Source: Fomes fomentarius
Taxonomy: Eukaryota; Basidiomycota; Agaricomycetes; Polyporales; Polyporaceae
Direction: 5' to 3'
Length of the DNA: 64,000 nt
NCBI GenBank assembly: GCA_022606135.1
Contig: JABYQN010000015.1
Span: 310,001-374,000, forward strand
Shown: in pieces, positions 48,731 through 60,640 of the stretch
Layout: each line of letters begins with the position of its first letter
Numbering within the stretch: position 1 is the stretch's first letter
Made by a program: the position numbers and the translations under genes
Notes under the pieces: generated by a model
Database searches by the model: none
Told to the model about the DNA's origin: nothing
Seen by the model: the letters and a program-made list of their open reading frames with translations, nothing else

Positions 48731-50211
48731 TCAGGAATCATCGCCAACCATCTCCGCGTCGTCTTCGATAGTGGTGCCCTTACTCTTCGCACTGCCTTTA
48801 TCCTGACCGGATGACGCTGAAGCGCTCTTCTGCGAAGCGCTACCGACGCTCTTTGTAATGCGACGTTTCTTGGGCTTGAATTCATTCTGCAGATCCGTCA
48901 GCGCAATGATGTGAATCAACGAATATAACTGCTTACCGAGTACGTCGAGAAGAACTCCGTCGGCTCCTGCCCGCGATGCCCGAAGAAAGCGAACATCGCC
49001 GCCGTGGCAGTGTAGTTTGTCTTGCCCTCGCGTACAAGCGAGTAGTATTCGAGGAGGTACTCTTTCTCCGCTGTTAGGCGGGAGGAGTATCAACGCCTTA
49101 TGAATCGTACGGTGGAGAGACCGAGTACCTTCATCGACCTCTTCCCCTTGCTCGGAGTTGAGGATCTTCTTTGCAGTCGCCCTGAACAAGAATAGGTCAA
49201 GGATGAAAATCGCAATAGATAAGGCACTATAGGCTATAGGCACGCACTCATCAATGCTCTCGAATGTCATCTTCGTTCCCAAAGCTTGTGAAGCAGCGAC
49301 CGCGAGCTCCTCGCCTGAGGTAAGCTGCGGACCTGACAGTATACCATTCAGCAATCGCCTCCACGTCGCAAGTCATATGGAAGCGCGCATATACGCACCT
49401 GTGACGATGAGGACCTGGCTTCGGACGGTATCTGCTAGGCCATGAGGGCCTTCCGAAGTCACAACGTAGGCGGCCACCTGGGCGACATCACCAAGGGCAA
49501 CCGGCGCAAACTTATGCTTGTCGCCGATTGGGATGGAAAGCTTTCCCTCGCCTTGTGCCTGCTTAGTGTAAAGCAGAAGGTTCTCGGCATAGAATCCCGC
49601 GCGGATGATGCAGGGAGAGTGACCGGTATCGCCGGTCGAGGGGTCGCCTTTGGGCTGCATAGCCAACGTCTCGAGGTCGATGAACTCACGCAGGCGAGGC
49701 TGTTTGTCACGCTCGGCGTAGTCTGCACCGGCACTTGAAAGGAGGACGAGGTTTGTAACAGTCTGAGCCTTCTTTGCTGCCTCTAGCAGTTGGCGCGTAA
49801 TCTTGGCCTTGTCCTGTTGGAATAGTCAGCGCATGTATGCGACGCTCTTCTCACCTGAGGACGCACCTTGCAGGCCGGTGGAATTAGCAAACATGTATCG
49901 ACGAGTTCCATCGTCTTCACGAGTATCTCCTCGTCGTTCGGGTCGAAGACGACGACCTTGACGGCCTCGTACTCTTCCAAGACCGACTTCGCCTGTTCAG
50001 AGAAGACGAGTGCGGTCAGCTCGTCGAACTTGTTCGCATAGTCGTCGGTCGTGAGAAGGTCGATGATTAGGCGGCCAGTCTGGCCTTCGCCGGCCGTGAT
50101 GAGGATCCTACGGGAAGACTTCTGGGACTCGTCGCCGTTACTCTTCGACCGACCATTCATGTTCTTGGTGTCGTTACCGTTGGCTTTGCTGCTGCTACGC
50201 TTAGGTGGCAT
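48731..50211 (-). CDS. NmrA-like NAD(P)-binding protein
   Basis: Atypical SDR of the NmrA/HSCARG type, usually a redox sensor or reductase. ATG at 50211; a basic, low-complexity N-terminal tail (PPKRSSSKANGNDTKNMNG) precedes the Rossmann motif RRILITAGEGQTGRLIIDLL (GxxGxxG-like). Then come TALVFSEQAKSVLEEYEAVK, VVVFDPNDEEILVK, and after introns TNLVLLSSAGADYAE, the CIIRAGFYAENLLLY segment typical of NmrA proteins, KHKFAPVALGDVAQVAAYVV and GPQLTSGEELAVAASQALG. A charged C-terminal extension (FKPKKRRITKSVGSASQKS...) ends at 48731. The lysine/arginine-rich tails at both ends are unusual and could be nuclear localisation signals (inference). A TATA-type sequence lies 93 bases upstream. Confidence 0.85.
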
Positions 50212-50303
50212 GACTGAGTTGTAGACTGGCAGTAGTAAAGGCGGTAGGCAGACGGTAGAGAGGGACGTAAGAAGCCTGAGGAGCCAGAATCGAGGGCGCG
50301 TTA

Positions 50304-50311
50304 TTTATATA
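50304..50311 (-). promoter_or_regulatory. TATA box of the NmrA-like gene
   Basis: TATATAAA on the minus strand, about 93 bases upstream of the ATG at 50211. Confidence 0.5.
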
Positions 50312-51126
50312 GGGAATGCAGGAAGCGGCGTGGGTTTCATGACGCCATTGTCTCTACTAGTAGAGGGCGCGAATCGCGACTGGCTGCAGTGTCGACATGT
50401 CATTCGCGACGCTGACACGCGTCATCGACGTCGCCGCACTGCCAAAAGGAGCAGGAGCGGAGAGAACTTAATCACGCGTCTATTTCGCGACGTGGAACAC
50501 TCACGTGAGTATATGTCACGTCACGCTAGCCCAGTACCGACTCGGTGACGAAAAGGGTGTTGATCCCAGCAGCAGTCGCGATCTGCTTCCACCGCGTACG
50601 AGAAGCGTCAAGCGACGCGTCCCCGATGCAAGCCCAGCTCCAGGTCGGTATAGATTCAAATATCCTGTTGGAACTACAGAGAGCGGTGAGTTGGGGGTGA
50701 ACAGGGGTCACAGTGGGTTTGCTTGTCTGTCGTATCATCCGAGGCGTGAACACCCTGAGTGCGCCCGAGACGTGACGTCTTCATCAGCACGATACTCGTC
50801 CGAGAGGCAAGGTGATTGTGCGAGAAGTGATGAAAGGACCCACCCTCGTCCAAATTAGCAAGGAGCCATGCAGCCCGTCAACGGCATGAACGGAGGGAAA
50901 GACACCGGTAACGCGGCGGCGGTTGCCCCCCAGGAAGCAAGGAGAGACTCGGTTTCGGTGCTCCGCATGCACACGAAGATGTGCAACAAGAGCGTTCCAG
51001 GAAGCACCCGTGGCAGGATGCGTTGAAGAATGGTAACGAGCCGCAGCACCCGAATCGATGATCCATGCATTTGTTATATGAGGAGCTGGTTTCATTATTC
51101 AAGCAAGGAAACATGCTGACCATTGA
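50312..51126. other. intergenic region, no gene recognised
   Basis: Overlapping short open frames only. A minus-strand frame at about 51095-50784 is the longest, with no family match. Confidence 0.4.
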
Positions 51127-51131
51127 GCTAG

Positions 51132-51441
51132 TGTTGAAAGTGGTAGTTCACCGTACTAATACCCCTTACTTACTCGTTGTAGTTATGTTTTAGACGCTCT
51201 TTAGCTTACATAACGGACTTTGATTTTCCTTTCGTTTTGCTTCATCTTCCCTCAGCTGTTGCCACTATTACCGTGCACCAGACTGAGGTAAGAACCCTTA
51301 TGCTACACCTTGATCTTGTTCACTGACATGTATGTATAGTACCTTGTCCTACAGGTGAATAGATAACCAGCTGTTGCCACTATTACCGTGCACCAGACTG
51401 AGTACCTTGTCCTACAGGTTCCCACTGCACTCGTTTGAACA
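51132..51441 (+). repeat. left LTR of the outer copia element
   Basis: 310 bases, TG...CA ends. It contains an internal duplication: CAGCTGTTGCCACTATTACC and TACCTTGTCCTACAGG each occur twice. Confidence 0.92.
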
Positions 51442-51455
51442 GGTTATGAGCCCTG
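51442..51455 (+). promoter_or_regulatory. primer-binding site, initiator Met half-tRNA type (outer)
   Basis: GGTTATGAGCCCTG directly after the LTR is the exact complement of the anticodon stem-loop of eukaryotic initiator tRNA-Met (CAGGGCTCATAACC). It does not match the tRNA 3' end. Drosophila copia and yeast Ty5 are known to prime from such half-tRNAs. Confidence 0.8.
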
Positions 51456-51580
51456 GTAGTTCACTCCTCTAGGCAATCAACTCAGTCCAGCTCACACGCT
51501 CTCTCGTCATTCCTCGCTCACTCCTCGCTTCTCTGTCATTACTCACTTGCTTCTAATCTCACGCTCGCTGCCTATCTGTC

Positions 51581-53321
51581 ATGCCCTCGTCGCCCACTCC
51601 GGACCCCAACGCCCAGACTTCTGCCATGCCCACTGCGTTGGCGTCCACAGCCTCGGGCCGCACGGGCTCCAATTGCTTACTCAATATCCAAGTTCTCAAG
51701 AACGATGGCTCGAATTTCACGACTTGGAAGTTCCGGATCACCCGCGTGCTCCTCGGCCGCAGGTTATGGAAGATTGTCAAGATGCCAGACGAGTCTGCCG
51801 ATCCCACTGGCCACGCGGACTGGATCACCCAGGACGCAGAAGCATTGATGCAAATCACGCTGATGCTCGATGATGAGCCGCTCAATGGCGTCCTCCACCT
51901 CGCGACTGCAAAGGAGGTCTGGGATAGTCTATGTACGACGTACGAAGGAAAGGGCAAATAGACAATGGCGTCGCTCATTGGTGAGCTATTCCGAGGTATG
52001 CTCTCCAACGAATCTGCTCTCCGTCCCCAGCTCAATGCAATGCTCCACAAGAAGCATCTGCTCACATCGCTTGGCCAAACGCTGGACGACTCGCTCGTCG
52101 CGATTGCGATGGTGATCTCACTTCCGCCCTCCTACTCCACGCTCCGTGCCATCCTCATGTCGTCAGACACAACGCTCATGACTGACAAAGTCACCATGTC
52201 TGTCATCGAGCATGAAAAAATGATGCAGAACGAAGCAAAGCACACTGTGCTCACTGCGCGCATGGGCAAGCTGGGCACACCACAGAGCGGCAAGTCCTCG
52301 GACAAGAAGAACAAGGACAAGTTGTCCAAGCAGTGCACCTACTGCAAGAAGCCGAACCACACCAAGGACAAGTGCCGCAAGCATAAGGCAGACCTCAAGG
52401 CTGCAGTGGAAAAGAAGAAGGCCGACGCAAAGCCGGACAATCTCAATGCAAAGGTTGCGCACACCGCGCACACCGAACCCGACGAGCCTGTCCTCCGAGT
52501 CTACGTCGCAGACACCCTCAAGGCGAACGCACACAGTCTGGCCTTGCGCTGGATTGTGGACTCTGGCGTGTCTGCACACATGTCCTCAAGCCGCGTGCAC
52601 TTCCAAACGTACCGCAAGCTTGCGACACCACGCCGTGTCTGGCTGGGCGACGAACACTTCATCCTCGCGATAGGTGAAGGTGCAATGTACCTTGAGCCAG
52701 ATGGCTACAACGCCTCGCTCTTGCTGTTACGCGTCTTCCACGTCCCCGACCTCCACGGCAACCTCCTCTCTGTCTCCCAGCTCACTGCAAAATGTTGCAA
52801 CATCGAATTCATTCACGACGGGTGCTGTTTCGTCGACACATGGGACAAGCATACCGTTGGATCAGCCTCCATCCAAAATGGTCTTTCCATATTCAATGGC
52901 AAAGCCTCGACTCCCAAGCATGTGCATGTCACTGCACTTGACCCCATCTCCACCTTTGGCGATCCTGGACCAACACTGTCAGACCTCACCGCATTCGTCG
53001 CAAACGAATCCAAGGCCACGCTGGACACTTGGCACAACCGCCTCGCCCATCTGAGCGTGGACGCCGTCCTCCGCATGGTGCGGAAGGGCATGGTCGAGGG
53101 GATGGGGCTTGTTGGCGGCTCTACGCCATCTCGGGACCCCTGCACGACGTGCCTCAGCGGGAAGCAGACACGCGACCGCATTCCGAAGACGACAATGGCC
53201 ACTGCTCCTCATCCAAACTACCGCATCAGCTCTGACCTCATGGAGTCTGACACGCGAGGACGACTCAGTGAGAAGTACCTCAACGCTTATGTCGACTGGA
53301 GCTCTCGTCACGTCACCGTCT
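51581..53321 (+). pseudogene. gag, protease and partial integrase of the outer copia element
   Basis: Starts MPSSPTPDPNAQTSAMPTAL. The gag core reads DGSNFTTWKFRITRVL, with VWDSLCTTYEGKGK followed by an in-frame TAG at 51959-51961. Related gags have glutamine there, so it is probably CAG changed to TAG. The frame then continues unbroken: TMASLIGELFRGMLSNESAL, the zinc knuckle CTYCKKPNHTKDKC (CX2CX4HX4C), the protease motif WIVDSGVSAHMSS, the pre-integrase segment DTWHNRLAHLSVDAVLRMV with a CTTC zinc-type pair, and the first part of the integrase core ending NAYVDWSSRHVTVL, where the inner LTR begins. Confidence 0.88.
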
Positions 53322-53873
53322 TGTTGAACTTCCGGACTACTGGCTGTGCTCGGACCGGAGTTGTGTACACTTGTTTATGGTCATATGATTAGATAGGCTG
53401 TGTTCCTACTTACCATTTATGGTTTTCTTTGTTCTCCTACTGTACTTTCCCATGACCATATGGTTACTGTGCATTCCTGTGCGTACCAGTGCGTTCTACA
53501 CTGCACCGGACTCTTCTAGACCTTATGTCTGACTCATGCTATGACTGTATCTGACTCCTACGCCGATACGGACTCTGACTCATCGTCTTATGGCTACATG
53601 TGACTGCTTCATTCGCTGACTCATGGACTTGTTCCTCATGTATATAAGCAGTCCCTTCTTCACCTCTGCTCTTCAGTCGTTCGCTCACTGACTGAAGAGT
53701 AAGTCCCTTACATACATATGCTCTACTACCTCTTACTGACTTAGTACTTGTAGTCTCTCTTGTTGTGACTTACAGGTACTTCACTATGCAATATAGTCGT
53801 TCGCTCACTGACTGAAGATCTCTCTTGTTGTGACTTACAGTCGCTCCTCACCTTACAGGTTCAGAGTTCATCA
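53322..53873 (+). repeat. left LTR of the inner copia element
   Basis: 552 bases. It has a TATA-type TATATAAGCAG around 53640-53650, a plausible promoter, and two copies of the word AGTCGTTCGCTCACTGACTGAAGA. Confidence 0.9.
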
Positions 53874-53890
53874 GGTTATGAGCCCTGCGC
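53874..53890 (+). promoter_or_regulatory. primer-binding site, initiator Met half-tRNA type (inner)
   Basis: GGTTATGAGCCCTGCGC is complementary to 17 bases of the initiator tRNA-Met anticodon arm. The outer element uses the same site although its LTRs are unrelated. Confidence 0.8.
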
Positions 53891-54484
53891 TCTAATCAGT
53901 TGCTCCTCTGTCGACACTCTGCGCGCAAACTCTGTTCGTCGACTCTCTGCCCGTGCACTCTCCTCCACTTTCCCTAACTCTTGACTGTGCCCTCCGACAC
54001 TGCTGCCAGGGGGACTTTACTGCGCTCGTGACGCAGCCCTGAGCGCTTTTTAGTAGTCGCTATCTAGTATCTCTGTACAACCTTTGGTGCTTTCGCGGCA
54101 CACGGGTTTTCAAGTATCCTCAGCCAGGCCACGCACTTGCGCCCGCCAGCTGTTGTAGCCGGGGTGGTTATCACCTTTGGACCAGAGGACAACCGTTCGG
54201 ACCCTCCTTACTATACTCTTTTTGATACCTAGACTCGTATAGCTTTTCTTGGGCACAGTTGGCGACTTCTATCTGGATTGTTGGGAATATCGGCTTCCTG
54301 ACCTTCTGGCTCACCTCAATAGGTGTTCCTCTCTACCAGATCTCGCACGTGGCAAGTCAATCATCGCGTTTTTCTCTGAACCATCGTACTGGAGCCGCCT
54401 ACTACTGCCAACAGTCCTCAGCTCAGCTCCGACTCTGAAGCTGAAGTCAACGCTGAACTTGCAGAGCATCATTCTACTGCATCA

Positions 54485-57400
54485 GTGTTTGATTGCTCGG
54501 AACAGCCCCATCTCTTTGATCTAGACGATCAGGTCGATCGTTATCACTACGTCTACGACGACGGAGAGCAGGAGTGGGACCAGTGCGACGTACAGCTCTG
54601 TCCCAATCGCTACAATCAACTCCCTCTTCCGTACGAACCGACCTTCCACTGGGCATATCCAGCAACTTGGCAGCAGGACACCGACCCACAACACGGAGTT
54701 CCTCTTCCCTATCTTCAGGAAGAAACTCACGCACAGCCCTCCTCATCTCGTCCTAATTTCTATCTCCGATCGCTCTTCGGAAACTCCCCTCCTGTCGATT
54801 CAAGTCCTCTTCCTCCAGTCTACCTTCCTCCTCCTATCGTCACTGCGCCCCCTGTCGCGCCTATCACATTCACTCTAGAATTCAAGGAGGAATATCTCGA
54901 TTCTCCCCAATACCTCTTATCCATCATGGGAGATATCAAAGTCGACTCTATCCCTGTCCTCTCTTCGGCGAATCAGTACAACGACTGGTCTGCCAAGATG
55001 AAGGGCTATTTCATCTTCATGGACTGTTGGAGTGTTGTCAAAGGCGCTACTCGTCCTACTGAGCAAGCTGCCAAGGACAAGTGGGATAAACTTGATGGGC
55101 AAGCTCGCGGCATGATGTACATGCGTGTCGCACCAAACTTTCACTACGTTCTGGACACTCAGATTCCTGTCTCGGGTGGACAACCCAGGGACATGACTGC
55201 TGCTGAGTCCTGGGAAGCGTTACAGAACAAGTTTGGCAAGCCTAACAGTGCCCACGTCTGGGGTTTGTTCGAGTCGCTCGTTGCTGAGCCTCGGATGAAC
55301 GAACAGAAGCCCCTTCAGGATCAGATGATGCGTCTTATCACACGCCTGCGCGAAATTAGTAGCAACGGCGTCACGCTCTCTGACAATATGCAAGCCCTTC
55401 TCTTGATGTCCAAGATCTCGGAGTCGTACCGGTCCATGGTTTCTACGCTTATGGCGACCACAGACCTCGACAAGGTCACTCTCGACGACATCCAGTCGAA
55501 GACCTTGGCTGAGGAGTCCATGCGCAAGAACGGCTAGTCTGCGAACAAGGTCTCCCAGACCAAGCCGAAGCCCAAGGGTCCCTGCTCTCATTGCAGGAGT
55601 GGCTCTCATCATGAGTCCAACTGCTATCAGAAGTACCCTGAGAAGCGTCCCAAAGGCAAGGGCAAGGGTAAAGGGAAGGACAAAGACAAGGATAAGGACA
55701 AGGGGAAGAATAAGGACACTTCTCATAACCATGCGCACGTCACTACCGAGTCTGTATCATCTGTACTTGTAGCCGGTTCGTCTAACATCGCTGCTTCTTT
55801 CTACGATGAGGCTATGGCCTCAAACAGTGTGAACTGGACTGCATGGCTGATGGACTCTGGAGCCTCTCAACATATCACTGGTGATCTCTCTGAGTTCATT
55901 GAGTACCAACCCTTCGATACGCCTGTACTGTTTAACACTGCTGGACAAGGTGATAGCAGCGTTCAGGCACTTGGGGAAGGAACTCTATCTGGAGAAACCT
56001 GGTTAGACGGTCAGAAGGTAGCAATTACTCTGAACCACGTCTACTACATACCAGGCACCATCGGTCACATCTTCTCAACTGGCTCCATTGAGCGCAATGG
56101 TTACTCCCTTTTTCAAGGGGATGGGCGCATGTGCATTTTCGACAAGCTGCCTGACGGCGCTGTCAAACATGGTTCGACGATTCATATCAAGGGTCGTAAG
56201 ATCCTGGAGGCGCGATACAACCCTTCGTCTAATTGTTATTGGACAATTATTGAGCTTCACAACAGCAAGCGCGTCCATCTCAATGTCCGTAAGTTCAAGA
56301 CCTGGCACCGTCGCTTTGGTCATGCGGGCAAGGACGTTCTGCGCAACCTTCCTAAGGGGTTGATGCTGTTGATCCTGCAGACGAAGAACCGTGTGATGGA
56401 TGCGCTTTTGGCAAATCCACTCGTAACCCCTTTCCACTTTCTGAGAAGCATGCTACTGAAGTTCTCGAGCGAGTCCATACGGACCTTGACGGACCGATGC
56501 GCACTCAGGCTATTGGAGGTTGGAAATACTTCGCCGGTTTTATTGATGACTATTCTGGTCTCGCTCGTGCTTACTTCCTTAAACACAAGTCTGACGCGAT
56601 CCAAGCGTTCAAAGACTATAAGGCGTGGGCTGAGAACCAGACCGGCAAGAAGATCAAATCGATCCGCTCAGATCGAGGGGGGAATACACATCAGACGAGT
56701 TCTCTACACTTCTTCGTTCGCACGGTATTGAGCACCAGAAGACTCTACCGGGTTCGCCTCAACAGAATGGACGTGCTGAGCGCTGGAATCGTACTATTAC
56801 TGAAAAGGCTCTGTCTATGCTCCACCAAGCAGGCCTTAGTCATGGTTTCTGGCAACTCGCTCTTGACGCAGCCGTTCATATCTACAATCGTCAACCTATG
56901 CGACGACACAAGTGGTCGTGCCCCATCACTGTTTGGGATGGTACCGTTCCGGACGTCTCTTACTTCAGAGTGTTTGGGTGCAAAGCTTTTGTCCACGTGC
57001 AGAAGGCAAAGCGCGAAGGGAAACTCGACAAGAAGGCTGTCGAGATGATCTTCGTCGGGTATGAGTCTGGTTCCAAGGGGTATAGGTTTTGGAATCCAGC
57101 CAACCGCTCTATCGTCGTGTCCCGTGATGCAACATTTGACGAAGAGTCTTTCCCTGCTCATAACCTACCTGGCAACCGTCCTTCTACCCCGGATGACAGT
57201 CCGTTCTCAGATGATCAATCGGATGATTCCTCGAACGATGACTCTGATTTGGTCGATCCCAATGATGCAATTCCTTTCATTCCTCCCAACCTCTTCGAAC
57301 CACCACAACCTGACCCTCCAGTGGATGCTGATCCCGCTCCTGCTGAGCCTCCTCCTCCTCCGCAACGTCCTCCTACGCCACCTCCTGTCGTTCCTCCTTG

Positions 57401-59169
57401 TCCTCCTCACAAACGTGGTCGTCACCCTCCAGTGGGAGCTAATGAACCAAGCATTGCTCGTGACCGTCCTCGCCGCGAAAAAGCTGGTATTCCCCACAAG
57501 GACAGGACTGATAACAACGTGTATGACGATCCTGCACGTACTGATAATCAGATCGACAAGGATGGCAATCTGCGCGAAGCGGAGACGATACTCGCTTTCC
57601 TAGCTGCTGCTCAGTATAAAGCTGGCTTACCTCAGTCGCATAAGGAAGCCATGCGCTCACCTGATGCTGGGAAATGGCGCGAAGCTGAGAAGTCGGAGTT
57701 TGAGTCGCTTATGGCGAATAAGACTTGGGTTCTCGTTCCTCGTCCCAAGGGCCGGCATGTTGTCTCTAACCGCTGGGTCTATGACATCAAACATGATGGG
57801 CGGTACAAGGCTCGTCTGGTTGCAAAGGGTTTCACTCAGGTGTGGGGAGAGGACTACCATGAGACGTTCTCTCCAGTGGTGCGGTTTGAGTCTATCCGGT
57901 ATTTACTCGTGCATGCAGCGCTTGAGGACTGGGACATCGAGTCAATGGATGTCAAGACCGCGTTCCTGAATGGTGATCTAGATGAGGAGATTTATATGGA
58001 ACAGCCGGAAGGCTGGGTCGTTCCTGGGAAGGAAGATCACATCTGTCTACTCAAAAAGGCTATGTATGGTCTTAAGCAGGCGTCGTGTCAGTGGAATGCG
58101 AAAATACATCAATCGCTTCTAGATCTGGGATTTACACAGACATATTCTGATGCTGGGATTTACGTATATCGGCGACAAGGGGGGATCACGTCACGATTGT
58201 CGTTCTTTATGTCGACGATTTACTTCTGATGGGCGATCAGTCTAGTCACATCAAACAAGTCAAGTGTTCGCTTTCTAAGCAGTACAAGATGACGGACTTG
58301 GGATCTGTACAGCGCTTCCTTGGTCTTCGTATCACTCGTGATCGATCCACTCGTATGATCGACATCGACCAGGAAGAGTACATCCAGTCTGTCCTCGAGC
58401 GCTTTCAGATGGCTGACTGTAAACCCTCACGTACGCCCCTTCCTGCTGGTGCTGTCTTGGCAAGTGCCGACGAACCAGCTTCTGATCAGTTCAGGCAACG
58501 CTACCAGAGTCTCATTGGCAGTCTTTTGTACGCCATGCTCGGAACGCGTCCTGATATCTCCTTCGCTGTCACACGGTTATCGAAGTACAATGCCAATCCC
58601 TCTGAAGCGCACATGAGTTATGCGAAGTATGTCCTGCGTTACCTTCAAGGGACAAAGGCGTATCGCTTGCGCTACAAGGGAGCGTCTAATGACGGTCTGA
58701 TCTCCTATTCGGATTCAGATTGGGCCAAAGACCATGATGATCGGCATTTACCTCTGGCTTCGTCTTCTTGATGGCAGGTGGTGCTATATCGTGGGCTTCG
58801 AGGCGTCAGCCTACCATTTCGCTCTCCTCTACTGAGGCAGAATATAAAGCGGCCTCTGATACCTGTCATCAGTTGATCTGGCTGAGGACGTTTGGCAATG
58901 AACTTGGTGATGACTTGACCAGGCCGACACCCATGTGTCTAGACAACCAGGGTTTGATTTTTCTGTCAGTCAATCCAGTAGTCGACCGGCGTACCAAGCA
59001 CATAGAGATTCACTACCACTTCATTCGTGAACAAGTGGAGTCTGGCTCTGTCAAGATCTTCTATGTTGCAACTGCGGATCAGTTGGCGGATTCTCTCACA
59101 AAGAACGTGCCTTATTCCATTTTGGCAAAGTTCGTTGATGAGATCGGTCTTGGTTCCATTGCATCTTGA
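54485..59169 (+). pseudogene. gag-pol polyprotein of the inner copia element, with stop and frameshifts
   Basis: The open frame begins before 54485, but the first ATG is at 54926 (MGDIKVDSIPVLSSANQYND). The gag core follows (NDWSAKMKGYFIFMDCW), ending in TAG at 55535-55537. After this come the zinc knuckle CSHCRSGSHHESNC, a K/G/D-rich stretch, the protease WLMDSGASQHITG, TWHRRFGHAGKD, the integrase core (VHTDLDGPM, FIDDYSG, PQQNGRAERWNR), a P/D-rich linker, and reverse transcriptase (NRWVYDIKHDGRYKARLVAK, the catalytic LYVDD near 58205-58220). RNase H follows with LSSTEAEYKA and a stop at 59169. Frame changes occur at the G runs 56356-56359, 56677-56682 and 58179-58184 and within 58743-58752. 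All domains are present, so the loss of function comes from few, small changes. Confidence 0.9.
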
Positions 59170-59180
59170 ACGAGTGGGAG

Positions 59181-59733
59181 TGTTGAACTTCCGGACTACC
59201 GGCTGTGCTCGGACCGGAGTTGTGTACACTTGTTTATGGTCATATGATTAGATAGGCTGTGTTCCTACTTACCACTTATGGTTTTCTTTGTTCTCCTACT
59301 GTACTTTCCCATGACCATATGGTTACTGTGCATTCCTGTGCGTACCAGTGCGTTCTACACTGCACCGGACTCTTCTAGACCTTATGTCTGACTCATGCTA
59401 TGACTGTATCTGACTCCTACGCCGATACGGACTCTGACTCATCGTCTTATGGCTACATGTGACTGCTTCATTCGCTGACTCATGGACTCATCCCTCATGT
59501 ATATAAGCAGTCCCCTCTTTGCCTCTGCTCTTCAGTCGTTCGCTCACTGACTGAAGAGTAAGTCTCTTACCTACATATGCTCTACTACTTCTTACTGACT
59601 TAGTACTTGTAGTCCCTCTCTGTTGTGACTTACAGGTACTTCACTATGCAATATAGTCGTTCGCTCACTGACTGAAGATCCCTCTCTGTTGTGACTTACA
59701 GTCGCTCCTCGCCTTACAGGTTCAGAGTTCATC
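59181..59733 (+). repeat. right LTR of the inner copia element
   Basis: About 553 bases, matching 53322-53873 with around 15 differences clustered in its second half. Confidence 0.9.
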
Positions 59734-60557
59734 ACATCACTCTCTCTCAACAGCAATATGCCGAAGACATCCTCAAGAAGCACGGGATGTCTGACTGTCG
59801 CCCCGTCTCGACCCCGATGGCTGCCAATGAAAAGCTCATCAAAGTCGACGAGCCGGAGGTTGAAGTCAAAGCGTACCAGAGCGCCCTCAGGTCGCTCATG
59901 TACATCATGCTAGGGACGTGCCCTGACCTCGCTTTCGCAGTGGGCGCATTAAGCAAGCATGCTGCTTGTCCCAGCAAGGACCATTGGAACGCTCTTATGC
60001 AGGTCTACAGGTACCTGCACCACACGAGCAAACGTGCGCTCATCTACAACAGCAGCAGTTCGTGCTCCAACCAAGGTGCACTTGTAGGCTTCACTGATGC
60101 AGACTGGGCTGGCGACATCAACAACCGCCGCTCGGTCTCCGGCCACGTCTTCCTCCTCTCGAACGCTGCAGTCAGCTGGCAGTCGAAGAAGCAGTTTTTC
60201 GTCTCTCAGTCTAGCACTGAAGCGGAGTATGTCGCACTTGCATCTGCAGCGAAGGAAGCCCTCTGGATTAGGATGTTCCTGTCCCAGATCTATGGCACGA
60301 TGTTCGATGCACCCGGCGGCTCTGGGACTTTGCTGCTTGTCGACAACCAGTCGGCCATGGCACTCGCGAAGAACTCAACCTTCCACAATTGTACAAAGCA
60401 CATCGCTGTGCGTCATCATTTTGTCCGAGATGAGATCGAGCAAGGTCAGATTCAGGTCGAGTACGTTCCAACCGGCGACCAAGTCGCAGATGTTCTCACT
60501 AAGGCTCTCGCAAGGGAGAAGCATGAACACTTCTGCGCTGGTATGGGTCTGGCTTAA
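59734..60557 (+). pseudogene. reverse transcriptase end and RNase H of the outer copia element
   Basis: The frame resumes directly after the inner LTR with HITLSQQQYAEDILKKHGMS, a position near the C-terminal part of the copia reverse transcriptase. It continues through YQSALRSLMYIMLGTCPDLA and the RNase H motifs (GFTDADWAGD, SQSSTEAEYVALASAAKEA, VDNQSAMALAKN, TKHIAVRHHFVRD), ending GMGLA-stop at 60557. This portion has no stops. The missing piece between it and 53321 includes the YVDD box. Confidence 0.88.
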
Positions 60558-60640
60558 ATGGACATTGTTTTTGTTCTCACTACATCTACTTCACATTCAC
60601 TCGTTTTACAGTAGGTGTATCTAGCTATGCTGAGTGGGCG

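Larger units (their letters stand above)
53322..59733 (+). mobile_element. inner Ty1/copia LTR retrotransposon, degraded, no TSD
   Basis: A complete-length copia element (6.4 kb) inside the outer one. LTRs of about 552 bases (53322-53873 and 59181-59733) start TGTTGAACTTCC and end GTTCATCA and differ by roughly 15 changes. A primer-binding site follows the left LTR, and GAGTGGGAG precedes the right one. The flanks (…CCGTCT on the left, CATCA… on the right) do not form a target-site duplication. The family also has a solo LTR at 26925-27488. Confidence 0.92.
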
